DNA from: Primula veris
Lineage: Eukaryota > Streptophyta > Magnoliopsida > Ericales > Primulaceae
Reading direction: 5' to 3'
DNA: 64,000 nt
NCBI GenBank assembly: GCA_963682055.1
Contig: OY821740.1
Span: 13,602,814 to 13,666,813 of the forward strand
Shown: positions 12,503 to 23,216 of the stretch, in pieces
Layout: each line of letters starts with the position of its first letter
Position numbering within the stretch: the first letter of the stretch is position 1
Notes under the pieces: model-generated
Database searches by the model: none
The model's input: only the letters and a program-made list of their open reading frames with translations
What the model was told of the DNA's origin: nothing
Program-made: the position numbers and the translations under genes

Positions 12503-14475
12503 CATGGTGTTTATGGGTTTTACTGGGTTGGTTATTCAAATATTTTATTTGAGTTTCACCTATTTATTTAGTTTTACTTCTATTCTTTTGTTGAAAAAAA
12601 TGTGCCTAGGTTCATATTCTTTTGTATGCGAGGCTGCGAGGGATTTGTATGTAAACAGTTGAGTCCTTTCTTCCGATGTTTTCTTCGAAAAATGCTTGAT
12701 TAATGTTAAAAATTGTAAAGATTGTAACAGAAAATCATGAATCTTGCAAGTCATGATGGGGAAAATTTCTACTAAATAGTTCATGACTTCTATAGCAGTT
12801 AATCAGTTATCAACCACAGCCACAGTTTTACTAATCAGTGATAAACTGATAATGTTAACCATTTATATGCAGAGGTTCAGGTATACAGCTAACATGTCTT
12901 CATTAGTTCTTAATTATAAGTTGTACCTCAGTAAGAATTAATTACGAATCAAAATATTTTGTGGAAAACAAAGTAGTAGAGCTTGATAGTGCTTGATTCT
13001 AATTTATGCCTTCAAAACTATAACGATCCAAAATAGTGAGGAAAAGGGAGAGGCGTGTTTGTACAACATAGTATCTGATGAATAAATGAGAGGAAATAAG
13101 TTGAAATTAAAACCCTGGCCAGAGGCAGTTTTGCCATTTCCGATGACCGACTTGGCTAGGCTGGGAAATTGTGCTTGCTCGATATAGCCATATAAACAAT
13201 GTACGTAGTTGCATATGTGTGTACGTAGGCCGTAATATACAAGACATTTCGATTTAAACATCTTTAGCTCTATAGTTCTTTAGTTTTCGGAATAAGAAAA
13301 AAGCCGTGAACAGCTTTTTAAAACAATCAAACACTTTTTTGTTAATTTGTTCATAATTAATCAATGTAATAGCCGTGAACATAATTTGTTCCTTTTTCTT
13401 CTAGATTCTAACCTAAATTCTTTAACTATACACCTTTTCTTTAGTAGTGCCTCATCCAGAAGGGAGTTTTAGTAATCACTTCTGGGATTGAGGCATCACA
13501 ATTGAGAGGATTTGCATGCTTTTTTATTCAAGTAGTGTTTTTTTTTTTTTTTGAAATATTCGAGTAGTGCTTGTGCATAGGGAAAAAAGGTCAAAGTAGG
13601 CATGGGAGACATTTTTTATTGCAGAATATAGTACAAATCTATTGAACTCCGAGTACAAAACTGACTTTGCAGGATCAATAGAAAGTACATGCTCAAAGTA
13701 TACAAATCTATTGAACTCTGAAGTATGTACTATCAAGTATCCTATTGAGTATTGACTGCAATTGAACATGCTCAAAAGTATACAAATCTATTGAACTGCA
13801 ATTGTACATGCTCAAAGTATACAAATCTATTGAACTCTGAAGTATGTACTATCAAGTATCCTATTGAGTATTGACTGCAACTTTCAAGTACAATCACTTT
13901 GTGAAAAGGATTTTTCAAGTAAAGAATAATGCGCAATCTATAGTGGAATTCACCAACTTATTTTAATTTTTTAACTGGCTTATATATATAGTTATATGCT
14001 TCCCTCCTTTTGTTCCATATATGTACTACTGGAGCATGTTTGTTATGCAGTTGTTTCTTGTTTGTGTGTGAGAATGAAGTTGAATAATTAAAACCACACT
14101 CTACCTACATATATTCAGCACAAAACTAAACTGATTCATAGTTACAGTAAAATCTAAGAATAAACTACACAAGTACTGAAGTACCTGGTATTTGATGACA
14201 TTGGTGATCAGGTTCAATACACTAGAAACTAGAAAAAAAATAAAAACTAGATCATGACATATTCAGAATTGGTAGGATTAAATTAGTAAAATCCCTTCCT
14301 TGCAAAATCCTACAAGTTTCAATATAACTACTTTAGATGCAAAGAGAACAAAATATGCGAAAAATAATATCGTCATGAAGTATTGTGAAATCGAAATAAA
14401 AAGAAGCTGTACAAAGACACCGAATCGATGTAGTCAAAAACAGCAAGAAATAAAAGAAAAGAAACCTTCACAAAA
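12503..14475. other. Intergenic region between the glycosyltransferase and C2 genes
   Basis: The two genes converge, so this stretch holds both 3' flanks. I see no coding region. The short ORFs have no family features. The only clear structure is a duplicated segment at 13625-13885. Confidence 0.5.
13625..13885. repeat. Duplicated 75-bp segment with partial third copy
   Basis: A segment of about 75 bp starting ACATGCTCAAAGTATACAAA and ending GAGTATTGACTGCAA occurs at about 13688-13762 and again at about 13807-13881 in direct orientation, almost identical. A partial copy (TGCTCAAAAGTATACAAATC) lies between them, and a weaker TCTATTGAACTCCGAGTAC copy precedes the array. It looks like a young local tandem duplication. 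Confidence 0.7.
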
Positions 14476-15123
14476 TCAATTCTTAACGCACATTAGGAAG
14501 AAACTATTCTTCTTCTTCTTTGCTTTCAAACAAATTTGTTTGTTTCCCAAAAATTCGTCTTGTTCCATAGCGAACCCTCGCCAATAACAACCCTTCCCCA
14601 CCTTGTTCAGCGTACCCTTGGAAACAACAATCTCCACCTCCAACTTCGCCTTTTTTATCTTAACACTCACCTTCTCTTTTATCTCCGGAAACTCGTCTCT
14701 CTTCTTAGTCTTCCTCTCCTCCCCATCCCTCTCCTCCTCATCTTCCGACCCACTATGCTCGTTGGCAGTATCATACTTAACTTCATCTTTTCCATCATCG
14801 TTAACCTTGTTTTCAACTTTCAAGCTGTCCAACTTGACCTCAACTTTTCCTAGCAAAGAATCCTTCAAGAATTCATTCTTCTGGAAAATCTCAAATTTGA
14901 TCGAGGATTTTCCATCGAAAAGTGCTGTGCTTGGGACCGCAAACACAAACCCTTGGTTCCACGTTGCACGAAAAAGGATATCCTGGGAAACAGATCTTGT
15001 TTGAAGTTTTTCTTCGGGGGAGTACGAAAGCTTCACATAATAAGGACCATTACTTTTTTTGTATATATCAGCTGATCTAACATGAACTGTCAAGAGTCTA
15101 TGCCTGGTTGAAGAAGATGACAT
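14476..15123 (-). CDS. C2-like domain protein with acidic linker, single exon
   Basis: A continuous 215-codon frame on the minus strand from ATG (15121-15123) to TGA (14476-14478). Residues about 8-100 read as the beta-sandwich of a C2-like domain: RLLTVHVRSADIY, GPYYVKLSYS, WNQGFVFAVP, IKFEIFQKN and DSLLGKVEVKLDSL are in the order expected of C2 strands. The loops that carry paired Asp residues in calcium-binding C2 domains look poor in Asp, so calcium-independent lipid or protein binding is more likely. Residues about 105-145 are very acidic (SGSEDEEERDGEERK). A further beta-like stretch (KVSVKIKKAKLEVEIVV) and a Lys-rich, Phe-rich tail follow. The plus-strand ORFs over the same bases are its antisense shadows. 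Its cell role is unknown, and an extra 3' exon replacing the tail cannot be excluded. Confidence 0.7.
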   Translation of the reverse strand: MSSSSTRHRLLTVHVRSADIYKKSNGPYYVKLSYSPEEKLQTRSVSQDILFRATWNQGFVFAVPSTALFDGKSSIKFEIFQKNEFLKDSLLGKVEVKLDSLKVENKVNDDGKDEVKYDTANEHSGSEDEEERDGEERKTKKRDEFPEIKEKVSVKIKKAKLEVEIVVSKGTLNKVGKGCYWRGFAMEQDEFLGNKQICLKAKKKKNSFFLMCVKN

Positions 15124-15624
15124 CTCTGATCTCTCTCTTTAATTATTAGAATGTTTAATGTACTAGTTTGGTGCGTGTATAATATAAAAGTTTTGTTGGT
15201 GCTTATGTGCATGTATGCGTATAGGCACATATACAGTTACCTTAGTTCCTATTCCTACGAGAACTTAAAACTTAGAAGGATATCTATCATTCTGTTATGG
15301 AGATGCTCAATATCTTTTAAATTTTGGATTTGATCATTATCTACAACCTTTAGATTCAAAATTCTGAATTTGTCCAATTATAAAACGTGAAAGTATGTGT
15401 GTTTTCCCTTTTGAAGTAAGAATGAATAATATTAACAAAACAATATCATTTTGTTTTACAACAAACTTGTAACATGTTCAATATCCGCAAAAGTGATATT
15501 ATATCACTTGTTATATAAAATTATTAGCTAATATATATGTTTTTTTATTCATAATAGTGTTAACTAACTCAATAAAATATTGTTAACATTATTGTTATAT
15601 TTAACAACAAATTTAACATTGTTA

Positions 15625-16664
15625 GAGCATCTCCAATAGTATTGTTATCTCTATTGTTAAGTAAAATAGTTAGTTAACAATACATTTTTTTATTGTGTTA
15701 AAATATGTGTTATCTTTATAGATGTTAAAAAAATTATTAAAATTAACAATGTTTTTTAATGTTTGTAACTGATGACGTGACAAACACAGCCTAGGGCTGG
15801 GCAAAAAACCGGAAAAATCGAACCGAACCGAACCGATAACCGGACCGAAAAAAACCGAAAAAGACAGAAACCAAAAAACCGAAAAAATTTCGGGTCGGTT
15901 TCGGTTTTCAGTAAAACCGAACCGAAAAAGACCGAAACCGAAAAAGACCGAAAAAACCCAAAAAAAACCGAAAAATACCTAAAAATAAAAAATAAAACCG
16001 AAAAATAACCGAAAAAAACCGAAACAGGATCGGAAAAACCGGTCCGGTTCGATCCAAAAAATAAAAAGACCGAAACCGAAAAAAACCGAATGAAAAATAT
16101 GCTCGGTTTCGGTTTTGCCAAAAACCAAACCGGACCGGACCGAACCCAGTCCTAACACAGCCCATAATTAATATTATTATCTATTATAAATTCTCCACAT
16201 AAAAATAGTAACCACTAAAATAAAAGATAAATGGTCAATTAAAAATTGATAACATTGTTAATGTGAAACTAATATGGTTATTAAATTTAAGATGCATATA
16301 TGTCATTTAATACATTTTTAAACGATGATGTATCAGTACTTAACATTAAAAAGTTAACAAAAGTATTATGGATACTATTAAGTGATTACATGACAAGTTG
16401 GTTGACCAACTCCTACGTTAAATCATATAATAAAGCAAAAATAAAATATTCTTTGTTTCTTTTCTATTTACAATAATATTATTGTTCATTCGAAATCAAT
16501 TATTTATTATAAATTAATTGATAACGTAGTAACGTAGTTAAGAAAAATGTACTAATGTGAGACTTATATGGTTGTTAATAAGATTAACATATATATGTGG
16601 CATTTAGCATTTACATGTGTCGCTATTTAAAAAGAAAAATTTAAAACGACTATTATAGAGGCTC
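15625..16664. mobile_element. PIF/Harbinger-like non-autonomous element with nested hAT MITE
   Basis: The left end is GAGCATCTCCAATAGTATTG (from 15625). The reverse complement of the right end is GAGCCTCTATAATAGTCG (ending 16664). GAGCATCTCCAA is a very common plant Harbinger/MITE terminus. The flanks are TTA on the left and TAA on the right, in keeping with the TWA target preference, although the two are not identical. There is no transposase ORF inside. The interior holds the CCGAA-rich element at 15792-16154 and repeated GTTAACAATATT words. Confidence 0.6.
15792..16154. mobile_element. hAT-like MITE, CCGAA-rich
   Basis: A 363-bp element flanked by a perfect 8-bp TSD, ACACAGCC (15784-15791 and 16155-16162). 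The left end is TAGGGCTGGGC and the reverse complement of the right end is TAGGACTGGGT, so 9 of the first 10 bases match. An 8-bp TSD with T/C-A-G-G ends fits the hAT superfamily. The body is almost wholly permuted CCGAACCGAAAAA words, with GGTTTCGGTTTT complements at 15895-15909 and 16105-16115, so it can fold on itself. The minus-strand ORF across it (Phe/Arg/Ser-rich) is a low-complexity artefact. Confidence 0.85.
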
Positions 16665-16901
16665 TAACTATTAAATTTTTGTTTGTTCTCGCAAAATTAT
16701 TTCTGCCTAGTGTGGTTGGATGTTTTGGAGGAAGGAGTTTAGTTGATAGATCGACATTTAGTCATTTAGACAATTATCTTTGTATAATTAACCATTCCAC
16801 AATATTGTCTCTTTATCTTTTTTTTTCTCCTTCTCTTCACATATTCTCCGTACACAACAACACAATATTTTCTATGTTTTTTTTCTCCGCTTTCTCCCCC
16901 A

Positions 16902-17011
16902 TGGAATACCGTCGTCCTTTTCAACCTCAATTCTACCAAGATTACTCTGAAATAACATCGGAATCGAGTTATCAACAATTTTCTCAACAATATGCATACA
17001 ATATGCAATAA
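16902..17011 (+). pseudogene. Short N-terminal ORF fragment, possibly of a transposon protein
   Basis: ATG at 16902 starts MEYRRPFQPQFYQDYSE, then a Gln/Tyr/Ser-rich stretch, and stops after 36 codons at 17011. A pyrimidine-rich leader precedes it. The composition resembles the disordered N-terminus of the Myb-like or NAM-associated partner proteins of Harbinger elements, and it lies beside Harbinger-like ends. That link is inference; no conserved domain follows. Confidence 0.25.
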
Positions 17012-17156
17012 CCTTTGGCCTTTACGACTCTCAATTTTCCGGGGACCAATCTCAATATCCATATCAAATTAACACTATACACCATTCTACCATTGTATAT
17101 ATATAAAAATCACAAGAAATACGAAAGAGTAGTGCACTATTGATGAATAGGGAGGA

Positions 17157-17486
17157 TATATGAACATCATGAAAAACACCCAACTAGACATTTTTCCGTA
17201 AAAACGCTCCAAATCAAGATTTGGTTAATGTAAATCTCAATGGTTTCACGACGGGAACACAAATATGCGTCTTATTTTTTTTTCCTGAGATGTATAATGA
17301 CATGTTTTGAATTTTTAAATTTTACCATAATTTCGAAAACATATCATTATACATCTCGGAAAAAAAATAAGACGCATATTTGTGTTTCTGTCGTGAAACC
17401 ATTGAGATTTGCATTAACCAAATCTTGATTTGGAGCGTTTTTACGAAAAAAGTGTCTACTTGGGTATTTTTCATGATGTTCATATA
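17157..17486. mobile_element. 330-bp foldback MITE (long near-perfect hairpin)
   Basis: Two arms of about 150 bp in inverted orientation cover nearly the whole element. The left arm starts TATATGAACATCATGAAAAA and the right arm, reverse-complemented, starts the same way. The words CGCTCCAAATCAAGATTTGG and AATATGCGTCTTATTTTTTT are shared by both arms, with about ten scattered differences. The spacer near 17305-17335 is short. The element sits between TA dinucleotides, which fits a Stowaway-like or other foldback MITE. The small ORF at 17240-17428 is an accident of the palindrome. Confidence 0.8.
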
Positions 17487-17746
17487 ACATTTACCTTGAT
17501 TAATAATTAAATTTTAATTAGAAATAGATAGTTTTGTTAAATAACACGCAAAAGTGAGAGTAAAATATAACATACACACATGTCACTTATTAACTTGTTA
17601 ACTAAATAATGATGTGACACTATTTAAAATAACTTACAAATAGATACATATCAATCAGCTTAATTATAAAAAATGCACATATGCATATTTCTTTACAATT
17701 ATGTATATATATTTATTTATAATTAGATACAAATGTCATAAAAAAT

Positions 17747-17748
<2 letters not shown>

Positions 17749-17809
<61 letters not shown>
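17749..17809. repeat. (AT)n microsatellite
   Basis: About 30 uninterrupted TA dinucleotides. A smaller AT tract of the same kind lies at 47880-47910. Confidence 0.9.
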
Positions 17810-17814
<5 letters not shown>

Positions 17815-18446
17815 AATCAAAAAACAAATAAATAAAAAATTCGAAAAAAAAAATATTAAAAAAATCCAAAAAATTGCACATTGTATAAAACATGATTAGA
17901 CATGACTGGACATGATTAGATATGATTAAATAGTATTAGACATACAAGATTGACAGGATTGGACAATATCAAACAGGATTAGACATATAAGATTGAATAT
18001 GATCAGACAGGATCACACATATTTTCTGTATAAGAAATGTAATTTTTAAAATTTTGGTTTTTTTTAAAATATTTTTTTGGAATTTTTTTGACATATGTAC
18101 CTATTTGTAAATAAGTCAAAATATGTATTTTTTTTAAGAGTTGTCAAGTTCTAAACAATCGGGCTTTTTGTAAATAAGTTTATAAATATGCATGGTCTTA
18201 GTCATAAGACTGATCATGTCAAATAGCTTCGTCTTTTAAACTCATTATTTAAAGTTTAAACCCTCTAAGAGCATTCCAGTCTATTTAATTTGGCTATTTA
18301 TCTATGTAGATATGTAGAGAAATTTGATTACTCATCAGCCTATTTTGGTGGCCTCTTTATCTTCAGGAAAAAAAATAATGTAGATATATATAAATTTACT
18401 ATTCACATGTGGAGAGTCGATTTAGAGATATCTACAATTTTTTTAA

Positions 18447-19469
18447 GGATAAATTAACAAAATATACTACTTTTGAAACTAAATTAACAAAAACATACCT
18501 AAAAATTTCTAATTAACAAAAACATACCCAAAATTTCATACCCTAATTTGTATATTTTATACCCTTATTCTAAAAGTTCATACCATTGTTTCAAATGTTC
18601 ATACCCTAATTTTTATATTTCATACTATTATTCTAATAGTTCATACCATAATTTGTATATTTCATACCCTTATTTCAAAAGTTCATACCTTTATTTCAAA
18701 GGTTCATACGCTAATTTGTATATTTCATATCCTTATACCAAAAGTTGATACCCTAATTTGTATTTTTTATACCCTTATTACAAAATGTCATACCCTTATT
18801 TTAAAAATTTATATCCTAATTTGTAGATTTCACATATATTTTCAAAATTCATACCTCAATTTAAATAATTCATATCCTTACTTACATAATTCATATACAT
18901 AATTTCAACTTCATAAAATTAATTCACGTAATTCATACACTTATTTTTCAACATTATATACTAATTAAAAAATACAACTCTTTCCCGTTCTTCGATCTCG
19001 AACTACCACGTCGTCGTCGTGGGCCTCTCATTAGACGATCGCATATCCGTCGACATAAAGCTCGAGTTTTCGATCTCGCTCTATACCCTCGCCGTCTATT
19101 TCTATAGATGTGTCTGTCTCAATTTTCACGGAAGAAAGAGATGAAGGAGAAGAAAAAGATCGAAAAAATAGAGATAGGATGCAGAGAGAGATCGAAAAGA
19201 GAGAGCAAGCATAAGAGATCGGAGAGAGTGAGAAGGAGGATGAGAGATATTGGAGGGAGAAAGAAGAATGAGAGAGATTGGAGAGAGTGTGAATGGAGGA
19301 GAGAGTGAAATGATGAGAGAGAGAGAAAAGAGATTGAGAGAGATGAATCAGATTTATTATTATTATTATTATTAATTATTAATTGAATTTATGTTTTTAA
19401 TAATTTAACTTTTAAAGCTATGTTTTTGTTAGTATAATAGATGTAAGGTATGTTTATGTTAATTTCTCC
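18447..19469. mobile_element. Mutator-like (MULE) MITE with perfect 9-bp TSD
   Basis: TTTTTTTAA flanks the element exactly on both sides (18438-18446 and 19470-19478). The 1023-bp element begins GGATAAATTAACAAAATATA, and its right end reverse-complemented begins GGAGAAATTAACATAAACAT. The terminal inverted repeat continues for about 60 bp as AACAAAAACATA words. A 9-bp TSD with long TIRs beginning in G points to the Mutator superfamily. The interior has a Tyr/Ser-encoding tandem array (18536-18960), then a GC-richer patch near 18980-19100 and a GA-rich patch at 19130-19345. No transposase is present. Confidence 0.85.
18536..18960. repeat. Degenerate tandem array inside the MULE MITE
   Basis: About 15 imperfect copies of a 20-25 bp unit with the pattern TTCATACCCTAATTTGTATA or TTCATACCCTTATTCYAAAAG. 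It produces the spurious Tyr/Ser-rich ORF at 18548-18748. Confidence 0.8.
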
Positions 19470-20235
19470 TTTTTTTAATCAGTCAACTGCCACCACGTTC
19501 TTTTATCTCCCATTTTTTTTATTTTTTCATACTATCTTTTTTTTCCTATGAACTTACTCTCTTTCTCTTTCATGTGATCTCTTCTCTCCTCCAAAAAGAT
19601 CAAAAATCTCGTCAACGCCTACATCTCATTTATTTGAATAGTCATACCACGTACTGATGATTCGTTTGATTAATTCGAAATTACTCCAAAAGATGAAAAT
19701 AAAATAAACCTTTTTTTTTGTGTGAGGTGTTTTCATTTACCTTTGCTAGGGATTCGTTCTCATTAATTTTTTTGATATTTATTTATTAATGATTACACAA
19801 TACTAATCTGTGTGATTTTTTCAATGAGATAAAATTTGTTTTAATAAAGATGTCGATTTTCTTGTATTTAGATTAATAGTGATGGATTCTGAATTATTAT
19901 ACTTCAAAAAAACTTGTTATTTGAATGTTTGGGTAGTAGAAAAAAAGTTAAGAAAAGAAAAGGGCCAAAAAAAAGTTTTCTTCTTTTATATATATATCAA
20001 ATTTTTATAGCACTGTTGTGCACGATTTTAAATCATAGGCTATACAGAGTTTAAATTTCTATATATAGTCATATGTAGAAAGAAAAATTAGAGAGCCTAT
20101 TGAAAATGCTCTAAGTATGTTTAGTTTTTATTCTCTCTTTCTGTATCGATCATGATAAACTTCTCACCCTCTCTGCCTTATCTCTTCTTGCCCTCTCGCC
20201 TCTTCTCATCCTTTTACTTTAAAATTTTTGTTTTT

Positions 20236-20843
20236 ACCGATTTGTACCAACCGACCGTTTTTCGAACCGAACCAATCAAGTCGGTACCAAAAGTTTGGTA
20301 TACCGACATTACGGTACGGTACAACCGAACTAATATTTGAAAGTCGGTTCGGTTTCGGTATTCGTTTTGTGAGTTCGGTATGGTACCGATTCAAACCGAA
20401 ATATTAAAATATACTATATAGACAAATAAACTAAAAGACTTATATACACTTAATTATTAACATTGTTATAATATACTTATATTACTTTTTGTAGTGAATA
20501 TTTATACCATTTTATTTTATTTATAATATTTACTAGAAAGGTCTAGTAGTGTTTATGCTTTTATTCAAATAAATAAGAAATGTAACAATAATATAAATAA
20601 ATATATATTTTTAATATACTAATTTTAAAACTTTATACTATTTTTTTTCTCAATACTCACCACTTTTCTATCATCACTTGTAAAATCTAAAGTTTGGTAT
20701 AAAAACGAAACCGAACCGAACCGAAAGTTCGGTATACCGAATTTTTTGGTTAGGTAATGGTATAAAAATTTTCAAATCAAATTAGTTTGCTATGATATCG
20801 GTATATAGTCAAAAAGTTCGGTATCGAATCGATGACACATCTA
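20236..20843. mobile_element. CCGAAC/GGTTCGG-rich hAT-like remnant
   Basis: Clusters of CGAACCGAACC, GGTACGGTACAACCGAAC and GAAACCGAACCGAACCG at 20262-20400 and 20705-20760 face each other around an AT-rich core. The right end, reverse-complemented, starts TAGATGTGTCATCG, similar to hAT termini. The left terminus and TSD are not recognisable. Confidence 0.4.
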
Positions 20844-21419
20844 GGAATCAGCATCACCAAGAGTTATAGTTTTCCGGCTTTGTATCGATTTTTTATCCAT
20901 TAATTGCGATTCAAGATTGTAATCAATTAGCCGTTAATTAACTAGGTGAAATCAGATTTCTATTTACATTCATGTGATTGGTAGGTCACCTTTTGGTCTT
21001 CTATTGGTTGCTTTATTTAGTTTTTGAAGGAGAAAAAAGATGAGCTAGCAGATAGATTTGTTGTTGGTAAGAAACCCTAATTTTGACATGAAAGCTAAAA
21101 GAAACAGAAGCTGGTCATGCAATTTTAATGGGTATGCAAATTAAGAAGAAACGGATACACTTAAAAAGTTGGATATGCATTTTGTAGACACTTCAAAAAA
21201 AAAAATGAAGTAATGTATTTTTTTAAGTGAACCAAATTATATTTATTGATACTTGCATAATAATATAGTTGACCAAAACTTAAATAAACAAAAAAAAAAG
21301 ACCAACACTTAAATATGTTTTGGAGTGAAACAAATCCTTAAAAAAATTGTTTTCTGGGACCGGGCTCTAATTTTTCCTATAGCGAACCTAGCCATTGTTG
21401 ACTTGATTGTTGTACTCGG

Positions 21420-22327
21420 TTAAACCTTTTTCTCGACAAACTTCATAACATTCTCAAGCCACGTACAGTATTCTCTATTTTGCTTTTTTCCCAAATAATT
21501 ATGCACGAAATTTGTCAAGTCTGCGGTAATTCCACGAACTTCGAGATATTTCGTAGAAAGCATTCTTAAGATTCTCATCCAATTTCCCAAAATTAAGACC
21601 GTCATATGTCGAGTCCTCATAAGCTTTTGTTTCCTTCAAAAATACACCTTGTATAAGCATCTGATGAGGCATAGCACTAATATGCACGGAACTCAAGAGA
21701 GGGTCCAACATCTTCAGTAATTTTGACAGCAAGAATCATAGGGGTTTGTGCCTCCCTTGTTGTCCTGGTCTTTGTCATTCTTGTCTTTGTCTCCCGTGTC
21801 CTCATTCGCTGTCAACATCGTCTGTGTCCACATTGTCATTCGTCAATGTCACCATCGTCGTCGTCACTGCCGTCCTTGCAAACACGGCACTCAAGGAGAA
21901 CATTTCCAAGTTTCAGACAGGTAGCTTCAACTTCTATGGTTTCACCTTTAAATTGCCTGAACAAATTTACTACATGTTCACACGAATTATCCTTGATCTC
22001 GAACTTTAACGCGATGGAATTGCAACGATCGATGATATATGGATTTGATACTACATATCCCCACTTTTTGTCCATCCCATGCTCAATGACACAGTCAATT
22101 GTGCAATCGAGGATCTTGAGAAGCCTTTTATCAGGGCTCGAGACTGTTGCTGGCTCTGTCAAGAAATGTAGCACCGACGGGACAAATCTACAGCAGAGCT
22201 GATGGTAAGAGGCGCCGCCACCATGCTTGGCAGTGGAGGGTAGCAGATCGGCAGTGGTGTGGTGCCGGACTTTTCCTAACAATCTGATCGCTAGAGAGAG
22301 GGAGGGAGGGGGAGGCGATGTCACTAG
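21420..22327 (-). pseudogene. Broken mitochondrial glycoprotein (MAM33/p32-like) gene copy
   Basis: Three frames on the minus strand must be joined to read one protein of the MAM33/p32 family, acidic matrix proteins that form a doughnut-shaped trimer. The N-terminal segment (22324 down to 21836) ends in an Asp-rich run and a stop. A short acidic Lys/Asp piece follows in another frame. The motif GPSLEF lies in a third frame, just before a shift. Next comes the C-terminal part YEDSTYDGLNFGKLDENLK, typical of the family, and after another shift near 21545 YLEVRGITADLTNF and LENVMKFVEKKV up to the stop at 21420. There are at least three frame breaks and one early stop, and no introns, so I call it a pseudogene; the intron-less state also permits a retrocopy. 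The plus-strand ORFs over it are shadows. Confidence 0.8.
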
Positions 22328-23211
22328 GGTTTTCTTGATAGACCACTTTATTCATTGGTTGGCTGCATGGTTGGTAGGTTTTGGAGAAGTAAAAGCAACA
22401 GCATCAGGTGCTCTAAATTTTTTTCTATTTATAAAGTGAAATTCACTTTTTTTTTGATTTTAGGAAACTATTTAAGTTTATAGAATTTGTCAACTTTCCT
22501 ACCAATTTTTTTATAATAATCATATACTATTATTTACTATTAATTTATTATCCATTTATATATTTCCTAACTTACATGTGAGTGTCATTAGCATAAGTCG
22601 TGTGATGGAGGATAAACCCGGAAAACCAAAACGGAACCAAACCATTTGGTTCGGAATTTTAATTTGAAAATGTGAAATCCGAATCGAAACCGAAACCCAA
22701 AAATATCATAATATATATAAGCAACTATTTTTTCTTGACTAGTATGTTATGTTGTGAATATTTTGTAAAATGTTTTGTCTCAAGAACGATTTATTGTTAT
22801 TTTCAATTTTTAAGGTTTAAAATTTTATCTTTTAACGTTTTCGTTAAATAAAAAAATATTTCACTTTCTACATAAAACCGAAACCGAACCGATTAAAGTT
22901 TTGGTTTTGCTTTCATCCAAAACCGAACCGTGACCACAACTAAGCATAACCTAAATTAAAATGAACAAAATATAATATTTTATTTTTAAGGGAATGCTAA
23001 TGATTTCTTGAATATAAGGAATATTTGGAAGACCCAAATTTTCATGAACACTCAGGGAATGAGATGCAAGAGTTTTTTTCTTAATAAATCCCTAAAACTA
23101 AGGTAATGGAGAGATACGAGGCTTCTGATGCAAATGCTGTATTTAACGAAATCAAAATAATGGTTAATTAGTTATGCACTCCAAAGGAAAATAGATGCAA
23201 GTTAAAAAAAT
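22328..23211. other. Intergenic with a CCGAAC-rich remnant at about 22612-22945
   Basis: No gene. Between 22612 and 22945 clusters of ACGGAACCAAACC, CCGAATCGAAACCGAAACC and ACCGAAACCGAACCG border an AT-rich core. This resembles the elements at 15792 and 20236 and is probably another decayed copy of the same hAT-like family. Confidence 0.4.
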
Positions 23212-23216
23212 AGTAG

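Larger units (their letters stand above)
18269..20111. mobile_element. PIF/Harbinger-like element split by a Mutator-like MITE
   Basis: The left end GAGCATTCCAGTC and the reverse complement of the right end GAGCATTTTCAATAGG share the GAGCATT terminus. Both are bordered by a direct TAA (18266-18268 and 20112-20114), the 3-bp TWA TSD expected of Harbinger elements. Subterminal sequence is also partly shared (TCTAATTT, ATATGTAGA, GAAATTTRA). Removing the nested element (18447-19469 plus one 9-bp TSD) leaves about 810 bp with no transposase. Confidence 0.65.

Noticed and set aside
14536..15004. Plus-strand ORFs of 105 and 133 codons
   Set aside because: Antisense to the C2-like gene and Ser/Leu/Phe-rich; the minus-strand frame has the recognisable domain order.
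15756..16165. Minus-strand ORFs of 121 and 85 codons, Phe/Arg/Ser/Gly-rich
   Set aside because: They read through the CCGAAAAA repeat of the hAT MITE. A repeat with no stop codon in these frames gives long open frames without meaning.
19108..19308. 66-codon basic ORF inside the MULE MITE
   Set aside because: It arises from GAGA/GAAG low-complexity sequence, with no domain and no homology that I can name.
21723..22202. 159-codon plus-strand ORF with a hydrophobic N-terminus
   Set aside because: Antisense to the MAM33 pseudogene; its hydrophobic start mirrors the Asp/Lys-rich linker on the minus strand.
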